NCBI GenBank assembly: GCA_023548195.1
Contig: JAJHZJ010000252.1
Location: 2,301,395 to 2,365,394, forward strand
From: Bettongia penicillata ogilbyi
Lineage: Eukaryota > Chordata > Mammalia > Diprotodontia > Potoroidae
Reading direction: 5' to 3'
Length of the DNA: 64,000 bases
How positions within the stretch are numbered: the stretch's first letter is position 1; each line of letters begins with the position of its first letter. Position numbers and translations under genes: made by a program. The notes below the pieces were generated by a model. That model made no database searches and had not been told where the DNA came from. It was given only the letters and a program-made list of their open reading frames with translations. This document shows positions 23,342 through 34,794 of the stretch, one piece after another.

Positions 23342-24660
23342 TATTGTTCTCTGACTGGGAAAACTGCCTAGTCACAAACCTTTCACCAGCCAACACCTGA
23401 AGGTATGTAAGCCTCCTTCTCTCTCTATCCCTTTCTAACTCTGTACTTGGGGTGGCTCTCCAATGACTTAGAAAAGCTTGGAGCTGCTTTTCAGGCCTAA
23501 TGCTCTTGGGTTCCATTTGGGCCAGACAGTTATGAGGTAGTCAGACTCTAGGTTCAGGGATTCAATTTGAGGCCATGGACCTGAGCATATCTTCTGCTGT
23601 ATAGGGGATTGAAGAGAATGCTCAATTCTCTCAATTCTTTAGGATGCTAGGGAATTGGGAAAACTGCAGGTGCTTTTTGGTTTCCTGAGGCTTACCCCTC
23701 CCTATACACACCAGGGTTTTCCTTCATGGAGGGACTGCCAGTCCCCATGGCCCATGCCTGCAGAATCCTCCTTCTCCTCTGGCCTCATGGCCACCTAATC
23801 CTCAAAGCCAGACTCAGCAGAACTTCCCTGAGATTTGCCCCAAGCTTAGAACTGGAAAAACTCAGTGTCCAAAGACCTTGAAAAGGAAAGCTTTGTGCCT
23901 GGCTTTAATATGATCTAGAGGACAAAAAAAATTGTAAAAGTTCAAAAAAACCTTAAGATTCTTCTTCCTGTAGTCCTGGCTCTAAGTGGGCTAAGACTAC
24001 AGTGAAAAGTTAGAACAGTTAAAAACATATGGAGGTTTTGCAATTGATGATTAAGGATGATTAAGGTCACTCCCTTACCCCATGCCCTTTCCTTGAGTCA
24101 AGAGGCATTTCAATGCAGGGGCGGCAAACAGACTCAGGTTTTTCTGTTAACCCCTCTCACCCTAGACCAGATAAAGAGAAGAGCATACAGGAGGATGGTA
24201 GGGAATTTTTGTCACCCTCTCCCACCAGTGAATTCACCATCCCTCCACTTGTTGAAAGGAAAGAGGAAGAAGGGGCAACTGCTACATGGGGGCCCCACTG
24301 GTAATGGCCCCAGACCCCTGGGCACCCTGTAGCCCACCCAGAAAGCCTGGAAGTATCACCCATGTTCAGCACATCTTGCTCACCACCTCTACCATTCTCC
24401 CCAGCTGCCATGGAGAGAGAAGGAAGGGGGATGAGTCAAGGTAAAGTGGCCAGTCAGCATCTTCATTTGATAAGCCAGTCCATCCTCCTATCAATAACGT
24501 TTATATGATCTGAAAATGCAGTTGATGTCATCTGAAGTGTATTGTTTGTATTATAGGTAAAACAATTTGACTATCACTTATGAAAATTGTAAGATTGTTG
24601 GTTACTGTTTTAATGCTAAAACCTAAAGCGAAATATTTCGGGTCCCATTTGAGAGGGGAA

Positions 24661-25119
24661 TGATGGGGGATGGGATTTGTGCTCTTCTCCTAAAAGGAAA
24701 GGACCATATCTTTGGGACCCAGACCCCAAAGCCCCTGAACCCAGATCCCTGGAGTTCACTCAAGGCACCTGGCCCATCCCAGACAATAATCCTTTTAACT
24801 GCCCTTTCATTGAGACCCTCTTTATCTGCATCTGGCCCACCCTAGGCTATTTCTCCCTCTTTAATCATATCCAGATCCTTACACAGGCTTTCTGTATAAA
24901 AGTGCCAATTTTATCCTCATCAAATGCTCAGATTCTTAAAATCTAACCTGCTTGTATTGGAGTCACAAATGGCACAGACTCACTAGGAATTTCACCCCAA
25001 CCAGTGTTTTAATAAAATACTTGGACTGAAAGAAGGCTTGAATGGTCAAGTTCTTTCAAGGCAGACCCTTGCCCTCTGCCCTTGTATTTCTGGGTTCCCA
25101 AGACCCCTAAACCACAACA
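24661..25119 (+). repeat. 3' LTR of the 22.9-25.1 kb ERV
   Basis: 459 bp, with TATA box at 24895-24901 and AATAAA at 25011-25016. The polypurine tract lies immediately upstream. Confidence 0.92.
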
Positions 25120-25165
25120 ATGTTCTCCTCCAGAACAAAGGATGAATGATAACAATTTTTGGCAT
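25120..25165 (+). mobile_element. MAR1-like SINE tail, right part
   Basis: 'tctcctccagaacaaaggat' is the terminal MAR1 block that continues the SINE broken at 22878. It starts with the right-hand ATGT duplication. Confidence 0.65.
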
Positions 25166-25539
25166 ATATTTTGTAAGACATTTTGGGGTTTAGAACCTGC
25201 GTTTTTAAAAATTTCTATTTATATCTATTTTTTTCTCTTTTTCAAAAAGCTGGGGCAATTTGTTTTTTGTCCTGTACCATTTTCACGTGTGATTTCTTGA
25301 ATCATAACTCTGAAAAAATAGGCTTTTTAAAAAGCTCATTATGTTTTAAACAGAGCTACCTGACTATACTTTTAAACTCAAATGACTCTGGCTCTTATTG
25401 AATGACCAACAAAAGCCCCTCACCCAAGCCTCTGTGACTAGTTCAGTTTTGATGGCTTAGAAATAAGCATAAATAGCAACTATTTTCTGTTAGGCCAGAA
25501 ACTCTAAGGGTCTTTCCCTCCCAGATGGATAGTTTTGTG

Positions 25540-25842
25540 ATGCTAAATTGAGCCATCTTTTGTCTCAGTTCTTACCTAACCCTTAGTCACTGAATGGGTG
25601 TTGCCTAAGACAAAGTGAGAGCTGGAAAAAAACCTAAGGTTAGAAAGGCCAAGGTTATCCACTGCATCTTAAACCATTTGCTTTGATTCTTGTTTTGCTA
25701 CTGAACTTGAGATGAGTGGAGAACTGAGTGAGGCTGATGACCTTTCAAAGCTCTGCCTCACTTAAATCCCAACAATTCACAAACAAATCAAGACATTACT
25801 TCCATGATGTCATTGGTACTCTTCCAGAACTCAGGATGAATG
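25540..25842 (+). mobile_element. MAR1-like CORE-SINE
   Basis: 'actgagtgaggctgatgacc', 'ctctgcctcacttaaatccc' and 'catgatgtcattggtactct' match the tails listed under 19930-20255. The 5' part (25540-25700) matches 19960-20090. From 25850 to 26750 I see no assignable feature. Confidence 0.7.
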
Positions 25843-26754
25843 ACAGTTCAAATTATATTACACAAAACATATTCCTATAACAATGTGCCTAGAGGTATAG
25901 ATGTGTAGGTATAACAGTGATTAGAGATTACAGTTGTTTGGTTTATCAGGAAATCTAATTAGGTTCACCTTTTTGGATGAACCACAACCTTATGTGGATA
26001 GAAGTCATCTTTCCTTGCTCCTTCCTTCCAATACCCTTTTGGGTATGACTTTCTCTTTGGGTCTTCACAATAGCACTTACAGGAAGCTGGTGGCCCTTAG
26101 AACTGCCGTAGAAAATGGAAAAATAGGAAGAGGAAAGCACACTAGCCTTGTACTCACCAAGCCTCCTTTCCCCTAACAGCACTGCTTGGTTCATTCCTTG
26201 CCCAAGGGAATTCATGTTGTTCCAGATTGCCACAATGCTTAGTATTTTCACTGCTTTGGGGGTGCAGGAAGAGGGTCATAGTAATATTCTCAATAAAATC
26301 TCTGGCTAATTTTGAACCTCCAGTCAGGAAACTCCCTGGCAATTTAGGAAGAGAGCTTCTTCCCTCTGTAATTGTCCGCAACCTCCCTCCACAGAATCGC
26401 TTTTGAGCAAACAAAATATATTCAAATCCACGGTGCCTTAGGCTGACTATAGTTTTAGTTTAGTACTGGCTTATAGAAACTAAGAGAAAAGCAATGTGAA
26501 ATACTAACTTCAGGGAGTGATCTTTATAGGGGAGGGTGAGGGAATAGGTCAAAGAAGGGTATAGAAGGGTGTTTACATTTATGGGAATAGGATACAGGGA
26601 AGGATCCTTAGAGAGTAGCTAGATTAAGTAATAGGAGGACATGGTAGTGGGTAGAAGAAGTAAAGTAGAGGAGTTAGGAGGGAAAGGAAATAAGAGATAT
26701 GCACAAACATGAAAACAAAGATCAGAAGTAGAATTTGTTAGGGAAAGTATTTAT

Positions 26755-26815
26755 TTCATGTCTATATATGCATGTATGTGTATATCTATATATTTCTATC
26801 TCATATAAATATATC
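26755..26815. repeat. TA/TATG-rich low-complexity tract
   Basis: Repeated 'tatata' and 'tgtatg' units. A similar short tract is at 27560-27620. 26820-27375 is AT-rich and unassigned. Confidence 0.8.
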
Positions 26816-27384
26816 TGCACTTAACTGTAGCCTTGCGGGGAGGAGGAAGAGGGAAAAGGAACAAAGTACACAGCAGAAAACAAAATTAACAAGGAAGCAA
26901 AGAAAAGACAACGGGTAATGTTTATTATATGGGCTCTCTTGAAATGGAAATTCATTATTATATATTTTGAATCCTCTCTTATGTTCTGCTGTGTACGACG
27001 TGCTTTTCTTCCTTTGTATCTAAGTTTCAATATTTAAGTTTATAATATGTTTCTTTTTTCCCTTAGTGTGTAACTTTCAGTAATAAAAAAAATGCAAATT
27101 TTTAAAAAATGGATACAATTTTGAACAGCAACTTTCTCTGGGAAGAGATAAGGCCCAAAGGGCAGAGGGGAAACATCACCGTTACCTTCTCAACATACCA
27201 AGACAGCTAGAGTTACTTTGTATTGGCTCCATGTGGCTTTCACATAGTTCAGGTCTTTCATTGTGGCAATGACGTTGGTGGCAACAAATCCAGCACCAGC
27301 AGCTCTTGTCTTCTAGAATCTCCTCCCTATTTCCCTCTCTTGATCATGCCATGAGGGAACATTGTCCTAAGCACATTATTCATT

Positions 27385-27545
27385 TCTTTTCTATTATTGA
27401 GCAGGGGGAATGACATGGTTGGGCCCCTGCTTTAAGGAGATTGATTTGGCAGTTGGAGCAGGAATGGAATGGAGAAGAGGGATGTGAATCAGGGAGACTA
27501 ATTGCAATGGTCAAGACAGGAGGTGATGAGAACCTTCTACCACCA
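27385..27545 (+). mobile_element. L2-type LINE 3' region
   Basis: 'gggggaatgacatggttggg', 'agactaattgcaatggtcaa' and 'gacaggaggtgatgagaacc' follow the L2 3' order also seen at 3990-4560. 27620-27955 holds nothing I recognise. Confidence 0.6.
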
Positions 27546-27959
27546 CAACCACTCTCTCTCTCATATGTGTGTGTGTACATACATACATATATACAAATAC
27601 ATATCTATATCTATATATGTAGCCCCTCTCCCCAGCACTGAATACAAAAGTTTGTACCAACAACATCTCAGTATCCATCAAAAGTATCTATTGTTGAGGG
27701 TATATTATTTGGAAGACTCTGACACAGACCGTGTAAACATGGTAAATCGACTGCATTCTCCACTTTTCCACAGATTGCTTTATTGTCCAGTCAATGCAGC
27801 TTGTAGCCCTCACCAAAGTCAAGGGATAACTCTGAGACCAGCCTGTTCATGGAAAACTTTCTATGGAAAAACTCCTTGATCAGGGAACACCTGGAGACTC
27901 CTGCCTATTTCTCTTCTAGTACCTGAGAGAATAGCTCATATGTGACGAATGTACGCTGG

Positions 27960-28150
27960 GTGATTATAGGATCATAGATGTAGATCTGGGAGTACTCTTG
28001 AATGCCAGCTAGTTCATCTCCACACAGTCTCCCCTTTTTACAAAGGAGTAAACTGAGGTCCAGGGAGGCAAAGTGATACTCAAGTTTACACAACTAGTGA
28101 GTCAGGACAGAGAACCATGTCTCTGTACTCTCACTTTCCACTACATCATG
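27960..28150 (-). mobile_element. MIR/CORE-SINE
   Basis: 'taaactgaggtccagggagg', 'acacaactagtgagtcagg' and 'actctcactttccactacat' are MIR read on the minus strand. Confidence 0.7.
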
Positions 28151-28197
28151 GTGTTGGTGATAATAGTAATAAGATGATTTTATTCCATCTCTCTGGC

Positions 28198-28225
28198 TTT
28201 GTCTCTCTCTCTCCATCTGTCTCTC

Positions 28226-28308
<83 letters not shown>
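28198..28308. repeat. (TC)n microsatellite
   Basis: About 100 bases of TC repeat, uninterrupted over the last ~75 bases. It is a polypurine/polypyrimidine tract able to form H-DNA. Confidence 0.97.
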
Positions 28309-28479
28309 TTCCAACCTTGTATCCTCCTTGACTAGCTATTTCCAGCTGGGGGACTGTGGGTGTGAATGAATGAAGAGGGGAGATAAGAAAGGAGAGAGAA
28401 GAAGCGAGTCCTTATTCCCATCACATCAGAAGTGTGGCAAAGGAATTGCAACTCCAAGCCGGGTGGGCTGAGAGCACTT

Positions 28480-29130
28480 TGGTGCCTCAGACGGATTTAT
28501 TCAAAGTTCATAATTACCCTGAAATCTTTTAAAATGAAAACATGATTGAAGAATTAAACCTGGTAAACAAATTAGAAGAAGAAAAAACCTCCGCATATCA
28601 AATGGCAAAATCCAAATATCCAATCTAGTAAATGAATGCATCTGTGCTGGCTAATTGGCAGCAGCGGAGGCAGACACATACCCCCTTAGATAAGTGAGTG
28701 CGGGAGGAAGGAGCAGGGCTGCCAGGGGAGTTAACTGATGGGCTCTAGGCTCAAGTGGTTCCAAACGGCGTTATCTTGCAGAGCAAGCTAGCTGCTCCCT
28801 GCAGCAGGATGGGGAGCAGTGGGGGAGGGGAGGGGCTGGCCTTGCTTTTAGCCAGTCTTGCTTACTCCCAGGTCTCCAAGCTACATGGGGGAATTTTCAA
28901 TGCAGCTGGACTAGATTGTAGCTCAAGGCCAGGAGGCCCAGGTCCCCCGGTGTCATGGGGTGGAAAGGAAGTTAGTGGGAGGTGTATTTAATTCCTAGAA
29001 ACCTTGCTTCAGCAGCTGGCTATGCATTTCTTTTAAGGGTGGAAGTTGCAGAGAGGCAGATTTCAGCTCAATTAAAAAGAAAAACTTTCTAGCAATTAGA
29101 GCTGGGTCAGAAGGGAATGGGGTGGCCTCA
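28480..29130. promoter_or_regulatory. Repeat-free candidate conserved noncoding block
   Basis: No transposon is recognised. 28490-28680 is AT-rich with closely packed potential factor sites: 'ttcataattaccctg', 'gaagaattaaacctgg', 'atatcaaatggc', 'ggctaattggcagc' and 'ttagataagtg' (GATA). 28740-29000 is GC-richer. The look is that of a developmental enhancer, but this is inference from composition only. The short frame at 28755-28991 has no domain. Confidence 0.3.
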
Positions 29131-29466
29131 GAAGACAGCCAGTTCTCACAGGAGGTCCAGTGGAGGCTGGATGTCCCTTGCTGGGGATGATGCCGAGAGG
29201 ATTGGTGAACTGACCTTGGCTGTGTTAGAGGAGTTCTGTAGTCCCTTCTGTGCAGTAAAATAAATGCAGACCTTGTGATTGAGGAGGTGTGTATGTCATA
29301 TTCTGAAGTATATAGTCTTTCTCTCTCACCATCACTTAGTTCCCGCTCCTTGTCTTTCCTTCTCCCTATGAAGATAACTTAAACAAATGGGCATTTGTTG
29401 CCCAGTCTCCAAGGGGGGCTGTCTTTTCCTCCAGTCTGCTGTTTGCCTTATTTATATTTGTTTATG

Positions 29467-30110
29467 GAAACTGGGCTTTCCCTCTGCCCAAAGGGCTATA
29501 AAACCGTGCATACCCTTTGATCCAGAAACACCACTACTTGGTCTGTATCCCAAAATTATCAAAGGAAAAGGACCTCTATGTACAAAAATGTTTATAACAG
29601 CTCTTTGTAGTTGCGAAGAAGTGGAAACTGAGGGAATGCCCATCAGTTGAGGAATGGCAAAACAGTTGTGGTATATAATTGTGATGGAATACAACCACGC
29701 TCTGAGAAATGATGAGCAGGATGCTTTCAGAAAAACCTGGGACGACTTATATGAACCAAGTGAGTGTACCCGGTAAACAGCAATATTGTACTATGATGAA
29801 CTGTGAACAGTGAACCAAGACAAAGCCACTGGACTCATGATGAAAAATGCTATTCCCCTCCAGAGAAAGAACTGATAGAGTCTAAATGTAGATTAAAGCA
29901 TACTTTTAAGAAACTTTTTTTCTTTTTTGTCTACCTTTTCTTTTGCACATGTATGATCTATATCAAGTTGGGGGGATGGGAGGCAGGAGAAGGAGGAAGC
30001 AAATTTGGAACTCAATTTTTAAAAAAGAATGTTAATTATTTTTATATGTAACTGTAAAAAATATAAAAAATTTAAAAATTCTTAAAAAAAAAGAAAAAGA
30101 AACTGGGCTT
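29467..30110 (+). mobile_element. 5'-truncated L1 insertion with target-site duplications
   Basis: The insert (29479-30098) is the last ~620 bp of a marsupial L1. It begins in the end of ORF2 ('gggctataaaaccgtgcata', 'ggtctgtatcccaaaattat', 'gatgagcaggatgctttcag') and runs through the 3' UTR ('ctccagagaaagaactgata') to an A-rich tail. A 12-bp duplication 'gaaactgggctt' flanks it at 29467-29478 and 30099-30110. This is the standard product of target-primed reverse transcription with early 5' truncation. No open frame remains. 30115-30720 holds nothing I recognise. Confidence 0.92.
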
Positions 30111-30724
30111 CCCTATAGTGCCCAGAATAAATGTGCTACTGTCACTCACAAGGCCTGGCTCAAAAATTTTGACCTATTCTGCTTCTAAGCTGGGGAGATT
30201 TGCCCCTCTGGGGGCTCCTAGAAACTCATCATAGCATTAGTCCTATTGCATTTCAGAACTGCCAACCTCGGCATTCTACCAGTCTCTACCTACCCAGAAA
30301 ACAGGGATCACCACTCCCAGGACAATGGTTTGCTGGTTTTTATTTTAATATTGTCATTACTTCCCATGGAACCTTCCATTGTAACAAAGAAATACAGTTA
30401 AGTAAACCATCAGCACTTTCGGTATATTTGGTAATGTAGATCTTATTCTGTACCTAGAGTCTACCACCACTCAGCCAAGAGAACTGAGACATGTTTCACC
30501 AGTCTTCTGAAGTCGTAGTTCCTGCCTTTGTTTTAATGATACATTTATTGTTACCGTATCCCCTAAATCACCCAGACTACAAGTATTCCTGAAACACTGC
30601 ATATTTTTACCTTATATTTACTACTGTCTTCTCTGACTTCCTAGAGCTGGGCCCATCAGCTACATATGCTAGCTAACACTTCACAAAATCATAGATACAA
30701 GATTCAAAAAGATTTGATAGGTTA

Positions 30725-30840
30725 GAACAGGGATTCTTAACCTTCTTATGTGTCACAAACTGCTTTAGAAGTCTGGTGAAGCCTCTGGACCCCTTCTCAG
30801 AGTGATGTGGTTTAAAAAAAATCATGACTGAGGAAAAAGC
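30725..30840 (-). mobile_element. hAT-type DNA transposon end
   Basis: 'cagggattcttaaccttctt', 'agtctggtgaagcctctgga' and 'ccccttctcagagtgatgtg' match the terminal part of the family at 41115-42075. Confidence 0.55.
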
Positions 30841-31229
30841 CAAATTTCAGCTAAAGAGTAATCAAGGTAAAGGGCTTTCCTCCAAGTTCACTGGCTCATG
30901 GAAATATATCCACAGACTGCTGGGTGCAGCCGGATCTGTTTAAGACAACTTAGGCAGGATCATTCAGATGAATCTAATAAATTGAAATTCAGTCCAGATG
31001 AATATAAAGTTTTATACATAGGTACAAAAAAATTCCATTATACAAGCCTAAAGTCCTAGAATCAGGTAGACCTGGGTTCAGATCTTTGTGTCACCAGCAA
31101 CAGTTGAATAGAATACTGCAACATCTCCTTGAAGATCCATAACAATATGAAAAATATTAGCCTAACTATTCACATTGCAAAAACAAAGTGGATGAAAAAT
31201 ACATTATCCATACATGCATCTGATTGAAT

Positions 31230-32175
31230 AGCTTAGTGAATTAATCCATTGAGGTGTATGGCTTAGCTAGACACTGAAGACAGCTGTGGAATGAGAGAAG
31301 TAGGAAGAAAGCAGATTGAATCACATCTGAGAAATCTGTCAGTGGATGAACACAGAATGTTCATTGCCACATTTCTTTAAACACCAATATTCTCCAGGCA
31401 GCGCTAAATGGCTGAAAATCATGGCACAGTATCATCTTGGAAGATTTAAAGTAAGTCCAAAGGTGATGGTAAAGGCATTTGGTGGCCATAAGTAAGTTGT
31501 AGTATGTTATTAATAAAATATATTTTAATTGGAATTAAAAACATTATTGAGGCAATGATGGTATCACCTGAAAAGGCAAGAAGCTAGTCACATATCAGTG
31601 GATAAGAATCAAAGAATGAGGAGTGCTGCAATGAACATAAGTAGAGGGTGTACCCACATGACACAAGTCCTTTCTCAAGCTAAACTGCCAAGTATTCCAA
31701 TTCTACTGCAAAGAGTGTAACTCCAACGGGATGGTCACGTTGTTTGAATACTAAACATATGTGTGCCAAAAAGACTATTTTACAGAGAACTCATGCAAAG
31801 TAGACACTCATGTGGTGGTCAGAAGAAGCAATTCCAGGGCACTCTCAAGGTCTCTCTGAAGAACTCTATAATCAATTGTGTGACACAGGAGATACTGGCA
31901 AAGGACTGCCCAGCATGGCATGTCCATACCAAAGAAGAAGGTACTATGCTCCATAAGCTAAGCATAGTTGCAGTAGCTCAAAAGAAACATGAGATGCACA
32001 AATTTAGAGACATCTCTACTCCAAATGTTCATATGGACTATTTGGGCCAAATCTGTGGTAGAACTTTTTGAGTCACATTGGTCTTATCAGCCGCAGCTGG
32101 ATACACTGTCCCTTGACTCCAAAAGAGTGATGTCATTTTGATCCTCTTGGAGAGCAAAGGACACCAACAAACCAA
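31230..32175 (+). mobile_element. Non-LTR retrotransposon ORF2 C-terminus and 3' tail
   Basis: The readable piece (31763-32071) encodes an endonuclease/reverse-transcriptase C-terminal segment. It has 'PKRLFYREL', a 'GGQKKQFQGTLKVSLKNS' block and 'WHVHT', and ends in 'CGRTF'. One frameshift later comes 'SHIGLISRSWIH'. Together this is the CxxCGRxF...RIGLxSHxRxH-like zinc-finger end found in several RT-encoding LINEs. A stop and a frameshift break it. The 3' tail (32130-32175: 'gtgatgtcattttgatcctc', 'ttggagagcaaaggacacca') resembles the MAR1 SINE tail. The clade is uncertain. A second fragment of the same region is at 56590-56735. Confidence 0.65.
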
Positions 32176-32289
32176 TCTACATGAATAAAGTCAGAAATAC
32201 AAGAGAACACCAAAGTCCTTGGTCCACATATCTTGGTTCCCTACTCAAAACGTACACTCGATGCCTGGCACATAGTAAATGTTCAATAG

Positions 32290-32510
32290 AGTCAACTGGT
32301 GGCACAGTAGATAGAGCACTGGACTTGGAGTCAGGAAGACCTGAGTTCAAATTTAGCCTTAGATACTTCCTACCTGCGTGATAGTGGATGAATCTCTTAA
32401 TCTCTCTTTGCCCTGGTTTCCTTAACAGCATCTGCCTCCTAGGGTTGGTGAGAAGATCACATGAGATATTTGCAAAAAGAGCTTAACACAATGTCTGGTA
32501 GATAACTGCC
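32290..32510 (+). mobile_element. MIR/CORE-SINE
   Basis: 'ggtggcacagtagatagagc', 'agtcaggaagacctgagttc' and 'ctcctagggttggtgagaag' are in order. Nearly full length. Confidence 0.85.
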
Positions 32511-32511
32511 T

Positions 32512-32645
32512 TCGGGGTATTTCATCCTTTGTTTTCAAAGAGGACCAGTGACATCACAGGGTGACGTCCTTACTTTGAGTGAATTACATTTAAGAGGAGA
32601 AGTTGCCCAAGGTCATACGCCTTACTCTCTCTTCCAGTCATGGAA
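32512..32645 (-). mobile_element. MAR1-like SINE tail
   Basis: On the minus strand, 'gatgtcactggtcctctttg' and the 'tcactcaaagtaaggacgtc' block match the MAR1 end. The SINE is 5' truncated. Confidence 0.6.
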
Positions 32646-32744
32646 GTCCAGTGGCACATCATGGATATTTTATAAATACAAATGCTTATTCCCTTCCTCC
32701 CTCCAATAACTCTTTGTTTAATTGAATTGCAGAATCTTAGGGTC

Positions 32745-33100
32745 AGAGATTTAGTATTTATATAATGCTTTACATATATATAATTGTTTACATATTTTTA
32801 TATTATAGATAATAATTTAATTAATTAAATTTAATTCTATAAGTAAAATAAAATATATGCATATATGATTAATTATTAAAATTAAGTATATAATATTAAA
32901 ATGCTGCTTTATAAATGTTATCTCATTTGACCGTCACAACAACTCTGCTCCTGAAGGTAGGTGCTATTGTTATCCCCATTTTACATATGAGGAAAATGAC
33001 TTGCTCAGGACCATACATCTAGTAAGCATCTGAGGTTGAATTCAAAATCAGATCTTTCTGACTGCAGGTCTGGTATTCTATTGTATCACCTAGCTGAAAG
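32745..33100 (-). mobile_element. MIR/CORE-SINE with AT-rich expansion
   Basis: 32905-33095 reads 'aaatgttatctcatttgacc', 'ttatccccattttacatatg' and 'cttgctcaggaccatacatc', a minus-strand MIR. 32745-32900 is an AT-only stretch that appears to split its 3' end. Confidence 0.75.
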
Positions 33101-33199
33101 GGACCTTGCAATTCATTTAATCCAACTCCATTTTAAAGAAGAGAAAATGAGCATGAGGTTTTACTTCTTGCCTTCCATAGTACCTAGAATCATGCTTAG

Positions 33200-33350
33200 A
33201 ATAGGCATACATATATATATATACAAACTCTATAAGCATAGATATGTCTATAAATATATAGAGATATTAATGATAATATAGATGTATATCTATATATAGA
33301 TATATATCTATGGATACATCCATACAGAGATATATCTATAGATATATAAG
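33200..33350. repeat. TA/ATAGAT-rich tract
   Basis: Repeated 'tatata' and 'tatctatagata' units with several short palindromes. Confidence 0.9.
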
Positions 33351-33424
33351 CCTAAAAAAAGCTCTGAATAAATACTTGTTGATTTGATTTGACTTGACAT
33401 AAGGTTCCCAATAAAAGATTGATA

Positions 33425-33655
33425 TATGAGGAGCACTAGATTTGGAGTTAGGAAGACCTGAGTTCAATTCCATCCTTAGACACTTACTAGCTGTAGAACC
33501 CTGGAGAAGTCACTCCTCAATTTCCTCATGTGTAAAATGTAGATAATAATAGCGCCTACCTCTTCCCATGGTTGTTGTAAGGATCAAAGGAGATAGCATA
33601 TGTAAAGTACTTTGCAAAATTTAACATGTTATATAGGCTATTTTATTTTCCCATT
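33425..33655 (+). mobile_element. MIR/CORE-SINE
   Basis: 'ctagatttggagttaggaag', 'gagttcaattccatccttag', 'tgtaaaatgtagataataat' and 'gcgcctacctcttcccatgg' are in order. Confidence 0.85.
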
Positions 33656-33744
33656 CATCTTCAGTAACAAGACTTCGATGAAGCAGGCCAGCCAAATGGA
33701 TCCAAAGCATCCCAGAAGCCCACATGTCACAACCTGAGTTTTCA

Positions 33745-33900
33745 CCACCTACTGGTTGTGTTACCAGTTACTCCATGTTACTCCATGCTGCTGTTTCCCA
33801 CTTTCTCCATCTGTAAAGTGGGGATAATAGTTCTTCTGATCCAGAGCCTCCCAGGGTGGCAATTACAGTCAAATTAACTTGTCTATAAAAAGAACTTCCC
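33745..33900 (+). mobile_element. MIR-like SINE fragment
   Basis: 'ctttctccatctgtaaagtg' and 'gggataatagttcttctgat' are the CORE region of a diverged SINE. Confidence 0.5.
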
Positions 33901-34034
33901 TCAAACAAAAGTACTCTGTAGGTACATGCAGCTCCTCTGTTAAATCTGGTGATTTTTATCTGTACCAGTATTCCCAAAGTCAGGGATTTCTTAGCCATTT
34001 TCCTTGCTGTTCCTGAATTATGGGAACAGAGAAT

Positions 34035-34265
34035 CATTTAGTTTTAGAATTGGAAAGATCCTTAGAGAACATCTTGCCTAATTATCTCATTTTACAAGTG
34101 AGGAAATTCAGATCCAAAGACAGACTTCCTCAAAAATCACATGCCAACTAAGTCCAGTCCAGTCAATCAGCACTTATTAAGCACCTAGTATGTGCCAAGC
34201 AGGATTTGAACCCAAGCCCTCTGACATCAAATCTGCTGCTGATTCCACCGCACCATGCTATACCT
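34035..34265 (-). mobile_element. MIR/CORE-SINE with embedded L2 3' end
   Basis: 'ggaaagatccttagagaaca' and 'cattttacaagtgaggaaat' are MIR on the minus strand. 'cagcacttattaagcaccta' (34168-34200) is an L2 end placed within it. 'gatttgaacccaagccctct' resumes the MIR. Confidence 0.65.
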
Positions 34266-34429
34266 CCATTTTATGTTAATATGAGAAGAGACTGAATAAC
34301 AGCTATGCTGTGCATTTCTCTTGTGTGGTATAATTGCAACAGAATTAATTAACCAAGCAGTTTTCCTAAAGTTTGTGTCCCCAGCATTTCTGAGAACTCC
34401 TTGGAGAGTTTGCATGGGTCTATTAGTTC

Positions 34430-34555
34430 AGTAGAATATGATCTCCATGAAGGTAGGGACCTTTCATTGTTGACTGTGTGTGATCAGTCTAGAAAAGTAC
34501 CTTGCATACAATACGTGCTTAAAAAATATTGCAGAATTGAACTGAACTGAATTCT
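34430..34555 (+). mobile_element. L2/CR1-type 3' end
   Basis: 'tccatgaaggtagggacctt', 'taccttgcatacaatacgtg' and 'cttaaaaaatattg' match the well-known L2/CR1 terminal block. Similar ends are at 43900-44005, 51165-51300 and 52740-52850. Confidence 0.6.
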
Positions 34556-34794
34556 GTAATTCAGGATTTCATTCAACAAACCCTTGAATGAAATATTTCT
34601 CTCCTGCTATAATGACTCAAAATGTCTCAGGTTTGCATTCACAAGTATTTCACAATTCACCCAGGTCAGCTGCTAGACCTGGAAAGGTTTGGATATTGCA
34701 GGATGCTCCTTGGGTCGATGGAAAAATGGCCCACTTCCCTTGAGACCTTTCAGCCTTGCTAAATTATGTGAAATAAAAAGATTGATGCACATGA

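Larger units (their letters stand above)
22879..25119 (+). mobile_element. Short endogenous retrovirus with two LTRs
   Basis: Two colinear LTRs (22879-23341 and 24661-25119) in the same orientation flank a 1.3-kb interior. Each LTR starts TG and ends CA. Each has a TATA box ('tataaaa' at 23112 and 24895) and a polyadenylation signal ('aataaa' at 23233 and 25011). A polypurine tract 'gagaggggaa' (24651-24660) directly precedes the 3' LTR, fixing its start. A 4-bp duplication ATGT flanks the whole element (22875-22878 and 25120-25123). The interior has no recognisable gag, pol or env, only frames below about 90 codons without known motifs, so it is a non-autonomous or heavily deleted copy. No tRNA primer-binding site is identifiable after the 5' LTR. 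The LTRs differ at roughly one position in ten by eye, so the insertion is old. A 4-bp duplication fits class I (gamma-like) ERVs, but the class is not proven. Confidence 0.9.

Noticed and set aside
24057..24332. 91-codon frame inside the ERV considered as gag
   Set aside because: No zinc knuckle, major homology region or other gag motif is visible.
28117..28335. Leu-Ser repeat frame
   Set aside because: This is a (TC)n microsatellite translation.
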